From CAZDET01 sp964504335 (GTDB taxonomy: Bacteria > Bacteroidota > Bacteroidia > Chitinophagales > Saprospiraceae), in NCBI GenBank assembly GCA_964504335.1, contig CAZDET010000010.1, forward strand, positions 1 to 64,000: DNA of 64,000 nt. The letters run 5' to 3'. This document shows, piece after piece, positions 9,676-18,319 of this stretch. The position numbers were made by a program, and so were the translations under genes. The notes beneath the pieces are model-generated. The model made no database searches. It was not told the DNA's origin and saw only the letters and a program-made list of their open reading frames with translations. Within the stretch, counting starts at the first letter, position 1, and each line of letters begins with the position of its first letter.

Positions 9676-9707
9676 AGTGAGGAGTGAAAAAAACTTCACT
9701 CCTCACT
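9676..9707. terminator. Perfect 13-bp hairpin between convergent hydrolase and ald genes
   Basis: AGTGAGGAGTGAA (9676-9688) pairs perfectly with TTCACTCCTCACT (9695-9707) around an AAAAAC loop. It sits between two converging genes, and its right arm reaches the stop codon of ald. This is best read as a bidirectional terminator; it lacks long T-runs on either side. Confidence 0.7.
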
Positions 9708-10939
9708 TATAGCGAAGAAGTCATCAGCAGATCCAAATCCGTCGATTTAATGGCGAAGCGCTGCCCCAGGTAGCTATTGGTCAGGCAGCCTTTGTAGGTA
9801 TACACGCCGTGCCGCAGCCCCGGATGCCGGAAGAGCAGCCGCTCAAAATTGTGGGCCCCTTCCGTTTTGAGCAGGATGGGAGTCAGGATATTGCTGACGG
9901 CGATGGAGGCCGTCCGGCTGACGCGGGAGGCAATATTCGGCACGCAGTAGTGCGTGACGCCGTGCTTGATGAAGGTCGGCTTGTCGAGCGAGGTCACTTC
10001 CGAAGTGGCAAAACAGCCCCCCTGATCGATGCTGACGTCGATGATGACGGAGCCATTTTTCATTTTTTCGACCATCTCCTCACTGACCACGATGGGAGCG
10101 CGGCCCGATTCGGCGTGGATGGCACCGATGGCTACCTCGCAAGTGAGTAATTCGCGTTCGAGAAACACCGGATTCATGGAACTGGTGTACAACGGGCGCC
10201 CCACCTGATTTTGTAGTCGTTTGAGCTTGTAGATATTATCGTCAAATACCCGCACTTCGGCGCCCAATCCGAGGGCGGCGCGGATGGCGTATTCAGCTAC
10301 GACTCCCGCCCCGAGGATCACGATTTTGGTGCTGGGCACGCCCGAAATACTGCCCATAAGTACGCCCGGCCCACCGCCGGTGTTGGAGAGGAGCTCGGCG
10401 GCGGTCAGCACGGCATTTAGTCCAGCCATCTCGCTCATGATCCGAACAATGGGAAAGGTGTTGGACTCGTCCTTTATATATTCCATTGCCAGAGCGATCA
10501 CGCGCTTTTGGCGGAGGCGGTAGATGTATTCTGCACTGATGATGGGTAATTGAAGCGGAGAAATCAGCACCTGGTTCGGATGCATTAGGTCGATCTCGTC
10601 GATGGTAGGCGGGGCTACCTTGGCAATCACGTCGGCCCGTTTGTAGACTTCCTCCGCCGATTGGGCGATTTCGGCACCTCGCTCCGAATAGACGTGATCG
10701 GAAAAGCGCGAGGGCTCTCCCGCGCCCTGCTCGACTAATACGCGGTGGCCCCGGCTGGTGAGTGTGGCAACGGAGGAGGGGACGATCGCCACCCGGTTTT
10801 CCTGCAGGGTGACTTCTTTGGGTATCCCGATAAATAGCTCCGAAGCTTTTCGGGAGATTTGTAACGTCTCCGGCTGGGTCTTTAGCCTTCCCTCCGTCAG
10901 TTCTTCGGGAAGCTGGATTTTCCGCTCCTTTTCGCTCAT
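9707..10939 (-). CDS. ald: Alanine dehydrogenase
   Basis: 410 residues. The domain begins near residue 31 with FIGIPKEVTLQENRVAI, the hallmark of alanine dehydrogenase/PntA-type enzymes. Other motifs are the VEQGAGEPSRFSD segment, KVAPP, the long MSEMAG helix, and the NAD-binding loop VILGAGVVAEYA. The enzyme catalyses reversible oxidative deamination of L-alanine to pyruvate with NAD. It is about 40 residues longer than the classical 370-residue enzymes because of an N-terminal extension and a C-terminal tail (YTYKGCLTNSYLGQRF), both of which I associate with Bacteroidota orthologues. The start codon lies 2 bases after the tsaE stop, so the two are probably translated from one mRNA. Confidence 0.9.
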   Translation of the reverse strand: MSEKERKIQLPEELTEGRLKTQPETLQISRKASELFIGIPKEVTLQENRVAIVPSSVATLTSRGHRVLVEQGAGEPSRFSDHVYSERGAEIAQSAEEVYKRADVIAKVAPPTIDEIDLMHPNQVLISPLQLPIISAEYIYRLRQKRVIALAMEYIKDESNTFPIVRIMSEMAGLNAVLTAAELLSNTGGGPGVLMGSISGVPSTKIVILGAGVVAEYAIRAALGLGAEVRVFDDNIYKLKRLQNQVGRPLYTSSMNPVFLERELLTCEVAIGAIHAESGRAPIVVSEEMVEKMKNGSVIIDVSIDQGGCFATSEVTSLDKPTFIKHGVTHYCVPNIASRVSRTASIAVSNILTPILLKTEGAHNFERLLFRHPGLRHGVYTYKGCLTNSYLGQRFAIKSTDLDLLMTSSL

Positions 10940-10941
10940 AA

Positions 10942-11358
10942 TTACAAAAATAGAATTTTCCGCCTGTATTCGCCGCTTGGAGTAATACTTAGCCTTACGG
11001 TATCTTCCGGTAGCAGGGTTTCAATTAGTTCCGGCCATTCGACGAAGCAATAATAGCCACTGTAGAGATATTCTTCGATACCGATTTGGAGTGCCTCTTC
11101 CAAATGGCGCAGGCGGTAGAGGTCGAGGTGGTAGACGGGGTCACCGCTTGGGCCGATTCGGTATTCGTTCACAATGGAAAAGGTGGGGCTGGTAACCGCA
11201 TCTTCGACATCCAATTGCCGGCAAAGGTGTTGAATAAATGTGGTTTTGCCGGCACCTAGTTCTCCTTGCAGGGTGAAGACCCTGCGGTCGGCCGCTTGCT
11301 GCAGAATTTGGGCCGCTACCGCGGATAACTGGTTCGGATGCTCGACGAGGTAACTCAT
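10942..11358 (-). CDS. tsaE: tRNA threonylcarbamoyladenosine biosynthesis ATPase TsaE
   Basis: 138 residues. The Walker A motif GELGAGKTTF near residues 36-45, the TSPTFSIVNEY block and HLDLYRL are diagnostic for TsaE (YjeE). It is the ATPase that works with TsaB and TsaD to transfer threonylcarbamoyl to A37 of ANN-decoding tRNAs, in the cytosol. Length matches the family (about 135-155). It is upstream of ald in a two-gene minus-strand unit with a 2-base gap. tsaB and tsaD are not in this window. Confidence 0.95.
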   Translation of the reverse strand: MSYLVEHPNQLSAVAAQILQQAADRRVFTLQGELGAGKTTFIQHLCRQLDVEDAVTSPTFSIVNEYRIGPSGDPVYHLDLYRLRHLEEALQIGIEEYLYSGYYCFVEWPELIETLLPEDTVRLSITPSGEYRRKILFL

Positions 11359-11602
11359 TGAGAGGGCAACGAGATAAATGAGGAAAGAGTTTGGACCAAC
11401 CTTCTGTCGGGTAGCCGTCGATCGTCAGGCCTTTAAAAGATTTTTAACGACTCCAACACCCACCTTCTACACCTAATTTCGGCGTCTTGTGGTTTTAAAA
11501 AGGAAATAAACCTTCAATCGTCAGCGCTTTATGAACAATCTACCACCACCGCCTTCTTTTAGTTTAACAACAAGGCCGTGGATCGCGCAAACATCATTTG
11601 AT

Positions 11603-14600
11603 ATGTTAACGAATCGACCGTTCCAGATAAGCGCCCTTTTCCTACTCTTGCTTGGATTGCTCCCTACGGTGACGTCCGCGCAGTATTTTGGGCGCAACAA
11701 ACCAAATTACGAGAACTTCGAATTTGAAGTTTATCAGAGTCCTAATTTTGACTTATACACTTATATTGAAAACCAGCGTGCGATTTCCGAGCTGCTGAAT
11801 TTCAGTGAAGAATGGTACCAGGCCCACCGGTCGGTGCTCAACAACACCTTCCTGCAACGGAATCCATTGCTTATCTACGCCAATCACTCCGACTTCCAGC
11901 AGACCAACGCCATCAGCGGCGCGATCGGGATTGGTACCGGTGGCGTTACGGAGGCCTTCAAAAACCGGGTGGTCCTGCCGATCGCCATGTCTAATCAGCA
12001 GACCCACCACGTGCTCGGCCACGAACTGGTGCACGCCTTCCAGTACAACATGGTCATCAATGGCGACAGCACCAACCTGCGCAACCTGGGCAACCTGCCG
12101 CTGTGGATGGTCGAGGGGCTGGCAGAATACTTATCCATCGGCGGGGTTGATCCGCATACGGCCATGTGGATGCGGGATGCCGTGTTGAACGATGACGTCC
12201 CGACGCTCCGAGCGTTGAACAATCCCCGATATTTTCCCTATCGCTACGGTCAGGCCTTTTGGGCCTTTGTTACTGGGCTGAGAGGAGACCAAATCATTGC
12301 GCCCTATTTCGAGAATACGGCCAAATACGGCCTCGAAATCAGTACTCGCATTACACTGGGTATGGAGTTGAATGACCTTAGCCGCCTGTGGGTAGATGGC
12401 ATGAAGCGGTTTTACGAACCCTATCTCGAGGGAAAAAAGGAGCGATTTGTAGGCAAGGAATTGATCAGTCAGGGTCGCAATACCGGTGGGCGCATAAACG
12501 TGGCTCCCGAAATTAGCCCCAATGGGCGTTACGTTATTTTTCTCTCGGAGAGAGATCTCTTTTCCATCGATCTCTTTCTGGCCGACGCCCGAACGGGCGA
12601 GGTTAAGCGCAAAGTAGCCAGTAGCCGCCGGTCTAGCCACATCGATGACTTCAACTACATTGAAAGTTCCGGGACCTGGTCGCCCAATAGCCGCCAGTTT
12701 GCCTTTGTCGGCATTTCAAAGGGAGACAACATCCTGCTGGTAGTCGATGCCGAATCCGGAAAAACCGTTATTGAAACGCCCATCCCGGGAGTGCCGGCCT
12801 TTACGAACCCCACCTGGTCGCCTAGTGGGCAGAACATCGTAGTATCCGGCCTGGTGGATGGTCAGCACGATCTCTACCAGTACAACCTTCGCTCCGAACG
12901 GGTGACGCAACTGACCGATGATATTTACAGCGAAACCCACCCGAGCTGGTCGGCGGATGGAAATACCATTTACTTCGCCACCGATCAGATCGCGCGCTCG
13001 CAAAACCGCCGCAACTATGGTGCCTGGCGCTTTAACCTGGCCGCTTTGGACGTGACGAGCGGCGAAATCACGCCCTTCGACGTATTCCCCGGTGCGGATA
13101 ACCTAGACCCGACCGAAGACCCCGACGGCAACATCGTGTTCTTATCCAACCGGGACGGGTACCGCAATATCTACCGCCTGAACCCGGCTACCGGCGAGGT
13201 GGTACAACTGACCGACCTGCTGAGCGGAGTGAGCGGCATTACCCACTACGCACCCGCTATATCGATCGACCGCAAGCGGAATCGACTCATATACACCTAC
13301 TTTTCACAAAATGGATACAGCCTGTATCAGGCGGCCCCCGAACAATTGCTCAATACTCCGGTCGATCCGACGGAGGTCGACTTCTCGGCAGCCCGATTAC
13401 CCCGGCTGAATCCACAGGCCCCGCTCGTAGTCGATGAACAGCTCAATAACCTGACGATCGATACGGTTCTCGCCGAGGAGCGCATCGTGGAGGTGCCTTA
13501 CAAACCGGAATTCAAACTCGATTACGTCGGTGGGGGCGCCGGCATCGGAGTGGGTACGAGCAGTGCCTTCGGAACGACCGCCGGTGCGGCGGGTGGCGTG
13601 CAGCTGCTGTTCAGCGATATTTTGGGCAACAGTCAAATCTTTACCAACCTGGCACTCAACGGAGAGATCTCCGATTTCGGAGGGTCGGCTGGGTACATTA
13701 ATCGCGATAGCCGAATCAACTGGGGCGGTTCTTTTTCCCACATCCCCTACCGCACCGGTGGTTTCCAGGATGTCTCGCGTTTCGACAATCGGGACACCCT
13801 CGATATTCTGCGTCTCTTCGAAGATCGGGCCTCCCTGTTCGCGCAGCTTCCCTTCAGCACGACCATGCGCGTGGAGGGCAGTGTCTCCTACGGGCTGTAC
13901 AGCAACCGTCTGGATCGATTTGTATACGAATACGACGCCTTTGGCCGCCTGGTGTCGATCGATCGCGATCGCGTAAAGGAAGAAGAGCCGGAAGGGTTCT
14001 CGTTCGGGTCGGTAGAAACGGCCCTGGTGTTCGACAACTCCGTATTTGGACTGACGGCCCCCCTGGACGGCCGGCGGATGCGGGTTGGAATCGGTCAGAA
14101 TTTTGGCGACTTCAACTTTACTTCAGTGACTGCCGACTTTCGGATTTACAAGTTCCTCAAGCCGATCGGATTGGCCTTCCGTGCCTTGCATTACGGGCGG
14201 TACGGATCGGATAGCGAGCAATTTGCACCTTTCTATCTTGGCAATAGCTTCTTTGGATTCGTCCGGGGGCTAAACATCGACGATGCTCAGAATGCACTCG
14301 CCCTGGCAGATCGGGATTTTGATGAGCTGGTGGGCAGTAAAATTGCCGTGGGTAACTTTGAAGTCCGGATTCCTTTCTCGGGGCCGCGGCAGCTGGCTTT
14401 GCTGCCCTCCAGCTTCCTGTTTGCCGATCTGAACTTCTTCATCGACGGCGGAATTGCCTGGACGTCCTTCGATCAATTCAGGGATCCGATTTTCCGCCTC
14501 GATGAAAACGGCGAACCCATCGTGTTCGAGGGAGAAGAGCTGATAGATTTTCCCAAGGTGAATCCCATCTTTACGGCAGGGGTTTCCATGCGGGTCAACG

Positions 14601-14695
14601 TCTTTGGCGCCCTGATCATAGAGCCCTTCTACGCCCGCCCCCTGATAGAAGGAGGTACCTTCAACTTCGGGGTGAATATCTTACCGGGGTGGTAG
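11603..14695 (+). CDS. Outer-membrane peptidase/TolB-propeller/surface-antigen-barrel fusion
   Basis: 1030 residues from the ATG at 11603; an in-frame ATG at 11531 would add 24 residues, but the signal peptide (LFLLLLGLLPTVTSA) fits the later start better. Part 1 (about 25-270) is a gluzincin-like peptidase with HELVH, its first His at residue 140. Part 2 (about 290-600) is a TolB/WD40-like beta-propeller: repeats such as APEISPNGRYVIFLS, NPTWSPSGQNIVVS, HPSWSADGNTIYFA and FLSNRDGYRNIYRL. Part 3 (about 650-1030) looks like a D15/BamA-type barrel: LVGSKIAVGNFEVRIPF and an aromatic C-terminus. I infer a surface-exposed protease anchored by its own barrel. Substrate unknown. It stands alone, convergent with the ROK kinase gene. 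Confidence 0.8.
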   Translation: MLTNRPFQISALFLLLLGLLPTVTSAQYFGRNKPNYENFEFEVYQSPNFDLYTYIENQRAISELLNFSEEWYQAHRSVLNNTFLQRNPLLIYANHSDFQQTNAISGAIGIGTGGVTEAFKNRVVLPIAMSNQQTHHVLGHELVHAFQYNMVINGDSTNLRNLGNLPLWMVEGLAEYLSIGGVDPHTAMWMRDAVLNDDVPTLRALNNPRYFPYRYGQAFWAFVTGLRGDQIIAPYFENTAKYGLEISTRITLGMELNDLSRLWVDGMKRFYEPYLEGKKERFVGKELISQGRNTGGRINVAPEISPNGRYVIFLSERDLFSIDLFLADARTGEVKRKVASSRRSSHIDDFNYIESSGTWSPNSRQFAFVGISKGDNILLVVDAESGKTVIETPIPGVPAFTNPTWSPSGQNIVVSGLVDGQHDLYQYNLRSERVTQLTDDIYSETHPSWSADGNTIYFATDQIARSQNRRNYGAWRFNLAALDVTSGEITPFDVFPGADNLDPTEDPDGNIVFLSNRDGYRNIYRLNPATGEVVQLTDLLSGVSGITHYAPAISIDRKRNRLIYTYFSQNGYSLYQAAPEQLLNTPVDPTEVDFSAARLPRLNPQAPLVVDEQLNNLTIDTVLAEERIVEVPYKPEFKLDYVGGGAGIGVGTSSAFGTTAGAAGGVQLLFSDILGNSQIFTNLALNGEISDFGGSAGYINRDSRINWGGSFSHIPYRTGGFQDVSRFDNRDTLDILRLFEDRASLFAQLPFSTTMRVEGSVSYGLYSNRLDRFVYEYDAFGRLVSIDRDRVKEEEPEGFSFGSVETALVFDNSVFGLTAPLDGRRMRVGIGQNFGDFNFTSVTADFRIYKFLKPIGLAFRALHYGRYGSDSEQFAPFYLGNSFFGFVRGLNIDDAQNALALADRDFDELVGSKIAVGNFEVRIPFSGPRQLALLPSSFLFADLNFFIDGGIAWTSFDQFRDPIFRLDENGEPIVFEGEELIDFPKVNPIFTAGVSMRVNVFGALIIEPFYARPLIEGGTFNFGVNILPGW

Positions 14696-14698
14696 GAT

Positions 14699-14745
14699 AG
14701 GTGGTGAGGTGGCGAATAACTCACAATCTCGCCACCTCATCACCT
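14699..14745. terminator. 17-bp near-perfect hairpin between convergent genes
   Basis: The arms 14699-14715 (AGGTGGTGAGGTGGCGA) and 14729-14745 pair with a single mismatch around a 13-base loop. It lies between the barrel-peptidase gene and the ROK kinase gene, and the right arm contains the ROK stop codon. Probable bidirectional terminator. Confidence 0.7.
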
Positions 14746-15645
14746 GACCAGCATGGCTGCGCCAAACACCCCGGCGCTGTCGCCCAGGCTGGGGCGGAGG
14801 AAGCGGGTGCCCAGCTGGTCGTTGAAGACATTTTGGGCAACGCGGTCTATGCCCTCGGTGTAGAGTAGATCGATGTTGCCGAGGCCGCCACCGAGTACGA
14901 TGACATCGGGGTCCAGGATGTTGATCACATTGCCGAGGCCGCGGCCGAAGAAGTGAAGCAGCCGTTCGATGGTGGCGGAGGCTTCGGCATCCGAACCGAG
15001 GAGGTGTCTGCTGACAATTTCCTTTAATTTCAGCTGGGTACCACTCCGGCCGGCGTAGAAGCGCTCGAGAGCAGGGCCGGAAATGATGGTTTCCACACAA
15101 CCGGTGCGGCCGCAGTAGCAGGTTCCTCCGCTGTCGTCGAGGTGCATGTGTCCCCATTCGCCGCCAATCCCCTGTGCTCCCGTAAGTAGTTGGCCGTCGA
15201 TGACGACGCCCCCTCCGACGCCGGTGCCCATGATAACTCCAAAGACGGTCTTCGCTTCGGGCATTTCCGATTGAACGCTGCCCATCACCGTTTCGGCGAA
15301 GGCGAAGCAATTGGCATCATTGGCCATAAAAACAGGGATACCCAACGCTTCCTGTAAGTCGGCGTGAAAGGGCTTCCCATTCAGAACGACGGTGTTACTG
15401 TTTTTGAGCAATCCGGTAGATGGGTCGGTGGTGCCGGGGGTTCCGATGCCGACGCTTTCGGGAAGTAATCCGGTTTCCTGTCCGAGCACGTGAATCAATT
15501 CGATGATGCGGGCGATGATGTGTTCGTAGCCGCCGGATTGTTCGGTAGGGATTCGATGCCGGAAGAGTACATCCCGGGTCGTGTTCAGTACGACACCTTC
15601 GATTTTGGTGCCGCCCAGATCGATCCCCCAGTAGGTGTTTCCCAT
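14740..15645 (-). CDS. ROK family sugar kinase (glucokinase-like)
   Basis: 301 residues from the ATG at 15645; an ATG 7 codons upstream is also possible. The ROK signature is complete: phosphate loop GIDLGGTKIEG at the N-terminus, GTGVGGG, the catalytic NDAN, and the zinc site CYCGRTGCVE. ROK kinases phosphorylate glucose, N-acetylglucosamine, N-acetylmannosamine or related sugars with ATP; substrate choice cannot be told here. It lacks the helix-turn-helix of ROK repressors, so it is an enzyme. It is divergent from the esterase gene, with 88 bases between the start codons. Confidence 0.88.
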   Translation of the reverse strand: MGNTYWGIDLGGTKIEGVVLNTTRDVLFRHRIPTEQSGGYEHIIARIIELIHVLGQETGLLPESVGIGTPGTTDPSTGLLKNSNTVVLNGKPFHADLQEALGIPVFMANDANCFAFAETVMGSVQSEMPEAKTVFGVIMGTGVGGGVVIDGQLLTGAQGIGGEWGHMHLDDSGGTCYCGRTGCVETIISGPALERFYAGRSGTQLKLKEIVSRHLLGSDAEASATIERLLHFFGRGLGNVINILDPDVIVLGGGLGNIDLLYTEGIDRVAQNVFNDQLGTRFLRPSLGDSAGVFGAAMLVR

Positions 15646-15733
15646 GTGTTGATCTGTTTGCGTCAAAGATGCACAAAATACTCGTGGGGCATTCGCGGCG
15701 ATTTGTACCTTTATGGGCTAACCTTCAGACACT

Positions 15734-16822
15734 ATGCAGGCCATTCGCTTCGAGATGACCCATCCTGCACGAGACGGGCGGCCGGTTTTTCTAGCAGGAA
15801 CATTTAACAACTGGCAGGCGGGCGATCCGCGCTACCGGCTGGAGCCCATTGGTTCGAGCCGGTATGCCAAAGAGGTTACCGTATCGGAGGCGTGGCCGGA
15901 AACGATTGAATACAAGTATACCCGTGGCGACTGGTCGGAGGTGGAAGTCGATCGCTTCGGCAATCCGATCAACAACCGGCGCATCCCAAAGACAATAACC
16001 TATCGGGAAGATCGGGTAGCCCGCTGGACGGAAGGGGGGCGCTTTTTCCAGGAGTCCTTCCTACCCCGGCTGGAACCGATCGAGGAGCCGTTCGCCATTC
16101 CTCGCTTTATTCGCACGCGGCGCATTACCGCCCTGTTGCCCCACAATTATTACGAAACGGACCGGCATTATCCCGTTTTGTATCTACAAGATGGGCAAAA
16201 CTTATTCGACGACTATGCGCCCTTCGGTAATTGGGCAGTAGATAAACGCCTGGCAGTGCTGAGTGAACAGGGTCTGGGAGACGTAATCATCGTCGCCATC
16301 GACCACGCTGCGGAGGAACGCGTTCTGGAATTCACCCCTTCCTTTCGTACGCGTCTCGGGGAGGGGCAGGGAAAAGAGTATACCCGATTTTTAACGAATG
16401 TGCTCAAACCCTACGTCGATGAACGCTTTCGCACCATACCCGATCGGGAGTTTACCGGCATCGGAGGCAGCTCGATGGGAGGTTTGATTAGTATCTACGC
16501 AGGGTTGATGTTTCCAAGGACCTTTTCCAGGCTGATGATTTTCAGCCCGTCGTTGTGGGTAGCGCCCCAAATCGCCGCTCATCTGTTGCAAATGCGCGGG
16601 CAATTCAGCGGCCGGATCTATCTTTACGGCGGAGGGCAGGAAGGAAAAACCATGATCCCGAACCTGGAACGATTTCGCAGTCAACTGCATACACAAACCC
16701 ATAGCGAGCATATTCAATTTGAATTATCCATCGATCCTTTCGGGCAGCACAACGAAGTGCGCTGGGGGCAAGAGTTTCCCCGGGCACTTACGTGGCTATA
16801 CTACGGAGAACAAAACCCATAA
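15734..16822 (+). CDS. Esterase D/Fes-type alpha-beta hydrolase with N-terminal CBM48-like domain
   Basis: 362 residues without a signal peptide. Residues 1-85 resemble a glycogen-binding CBM48/E-set domain (PVFLAGTFNNWQAGD, then a YKYTRGDW strand). Residues 110-360 form a putative esterase domain (PF00756 type): YPVLYLQDGQNLFDD, nucleophile elbow GGSSMGG, and a terminal histidine in FGQHNEVRW. The same order is seen in enterochelin esterase (Fes) and in carbohydrate esterases. The carbohydrate-like domain and the adjacent sugar kinase favour a sugar-ester substrate, but this is inference. The aminopeptidase gene follows after 22 bases. Confidence 0.8.
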   Translation: MQAIRFEMTHPARDGRPVFLAGTFNNWQAGDPRYRLEPIGSSRYAKEVTVSEAWPETIEYKYTRGDWSEVEVDRFGNPINNRRIPKTITYREDRVARWTEGGRFFQESFLPRLEPIEEPFAIPRFIRTRRITALLPHNYYETDRHYPVLYLQDGQNLFDDYAPFGNWAVDKRLAVLSEQGLGDVIIVAIDHAAEERVLEFTPSFRTRLGEGQGKEYTRFLTNVLKPYVDERFRTIPDREFTGIGGSSMGGLISIYAGLMFPRTFSRLMIFSPSLWVAPQIAAHLLQMRGQFSGRIYLYGGGQEGKTMIPNLERFRSQLHTQTHSEHIQFELSIDPFGQHNEVRWGQEFPRALTWLYYGEQNP

Positions 16823-16844
16823 AGGAATCGCCAAAACCTTTTAA

Positions 16845-18305
16845 ATGATTATTTCTACCATCCCTGCCGTCGGGCAACTGCGCGAAGCTACCTCCCTCAT
16901 TCTCTTACCAATTCTCGATGAAGCCACTCTGGCAGATCACTACAGCGCCCTACTACCCGATGACCTCCTTCCCCATTTGCAGCAAAAACCCCTAAAAGTG
17001 CTGCGCAAGGGATACGAACTCCTGCTTCCAAGCGGTACGACACTCCTCTTTTTCGGTCCTAACGGCGATCATTCCTTCCAGGATTTTCTAAAGGCAGCCC
17101 GCCGACTGGCCCACCATCATGCGGCCCACTGGCCTCAGCGGGTAGGTTTGGGGGTTCCGACCGATTTCTCGCCCTATTTCCTGGAAGCCTGCATCAACGG
17201 CCTGCTATTAGGAACCTACCAGATTGGCCGGTTTAAAACCGCGGATACCACTGATTATCCCTTTGGAGGCCCGGATTCCGAACTCTTCGTAGGAGGTGCC
17301 TCCGATGCGATGAAACCGGCCATAGAGTCGGCCCGGGCGCTGGCAACTACTCAGTTGCGCATTTTCGATCTGGTAAATGCGCCCAGTAACTACAAGCGGC
17401 CGCAGGATATTGCCGAATGGGTGGAAGCCGCTGGGGCGGAGGTGGGTTTTGACGTAGAAATCTGGGATAAGGAGCGGTGTGCCAAAGAGGGATTCGGAGG
17501 GCTCCTGGCAGTAAACAGCGGCAGCCCCGATCCGGCTTGTTTCATCCAGATGCGCCACCGCGGAGCAAAGACGGAACAGCCGGTGGTTTTGGTCGGTAAG
17601 GGCGTTACCTTCGACACGGGCGGAGTGTCCATCAAGCCGTCTAACAACATGCATCTGATGAAGAGCGATATGGGCGGTGCCGCTGCTGTAATCGGAACCA
17701 TCGAAGCAGCAGCTCGTCTCCGTTTGCCTATCGATTTGGTCGGTCTCGTGCCGGTTACCGACAACTCCGTCGATGCCAAGGCCGTCAAGCCAAGCGATGT
17801 AATCACATCCTACAGCGGCAAGACCATCGAAATCATCGATACGGATGCCGAAGGACGCCTAATCCTGGCCGACGGCCTCCACTACGCGGTGAAACACTAC
17901 CAACCAAGCATTCTGATCGATTTGGCAACGCTCACAGGCAGCGCCGTGCGGGCCCTGGGGTATGCCGCGGGCGCACTCTTTTCGAAGGATGACCAACTGG
18001 CAGCTTCCTTGCTGCAGAGCGGGCAGCACTGTGGCGAAAAACTCTGGAGGTTACCGCTCTGGGAGGAATACGGAGAAGCTATGAAAAGCGACATCGCCGA
18101 TATTCGCAATCTCAGCGGGAAACCCATCGCGGGGGCCATTACGGCCGCGAAATTTCTCGAATTCTTTACCGATGATCATCCCCGCTGGGCTCATATGGAT
18201 ATCGCCGGGGTCGCCTTGTCGGCCTCTGAGTACGCCAAAGATCGATCGGCAACCGCATTTGGCATTCGTTTATTGATCACCTATTTGGAAAGCTTGGTCG
18301 AGTAG
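16845..18305 (+). CDS. Leucyl aminopeptidase (M17 family)
   Basis: 486 residues. The C-terminal catalytic domain carries the M17 signatures: VGKGVTFDTGG with the metal-binding Lys and Asp, MKSDMGGAAAV, and the NTDAEGR-type motif in the variant form DTDAEGRLILADGL. The N-terminal 150 residues form the regulatory macro-like domain. It removes N-terminal residues from peptides in the cytosol using two metal ions, probably as a hexamer. The Asn-to-Asp change in the second motif (IDTDAEGR) is also known in other members. It is 14 bases upstream of the ATP-grasp gene, so the two may share an mRNA. Confidence 0.92.
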   Translation: MIISTIPAVGQLREATSLILLPILDEATLADHYSALLPDDLLPHLQQKPLKVLRKGYELLLPSGTTLLFFGPNGDHSFQDFLKAARRLAHHHAAHWPQRVGLGVPTDFSPYFLEACINGLLLGTYQIGRFKTADTTDYPFGGPDSELFVGGASDAMKPAIESARALATTQLRIFDLVNAPSNYKRPQDIAEWVEAAGAEVGFDVEIWDKERCAKEGFGGLLAVNSGSPDPACFIQMRHRGAKTEQPVVLVGKGVTFDTGGVSIKPSNNMHLMKSDMGGAAAVIGTIEAAARLRLPIDLVGLVPVTDNSVDAKAVKPSDVITSYSGKTIEIIDTDAEGRLILADGLHYAVKHYQPSILIDLATLTGSAVRALGYAAGALFSKDDQLAASLLQSGQHCGEKLWRLPLWEEYGEAMKSDIADIRNLSGKPIAGAITAAKFLEFFTDDHPRWAHMDIAGVALSASEYAKDRSATAFGIRLLITYLESLVE

Positions 18306-18319
18306 GCGTACTTTTGAGT

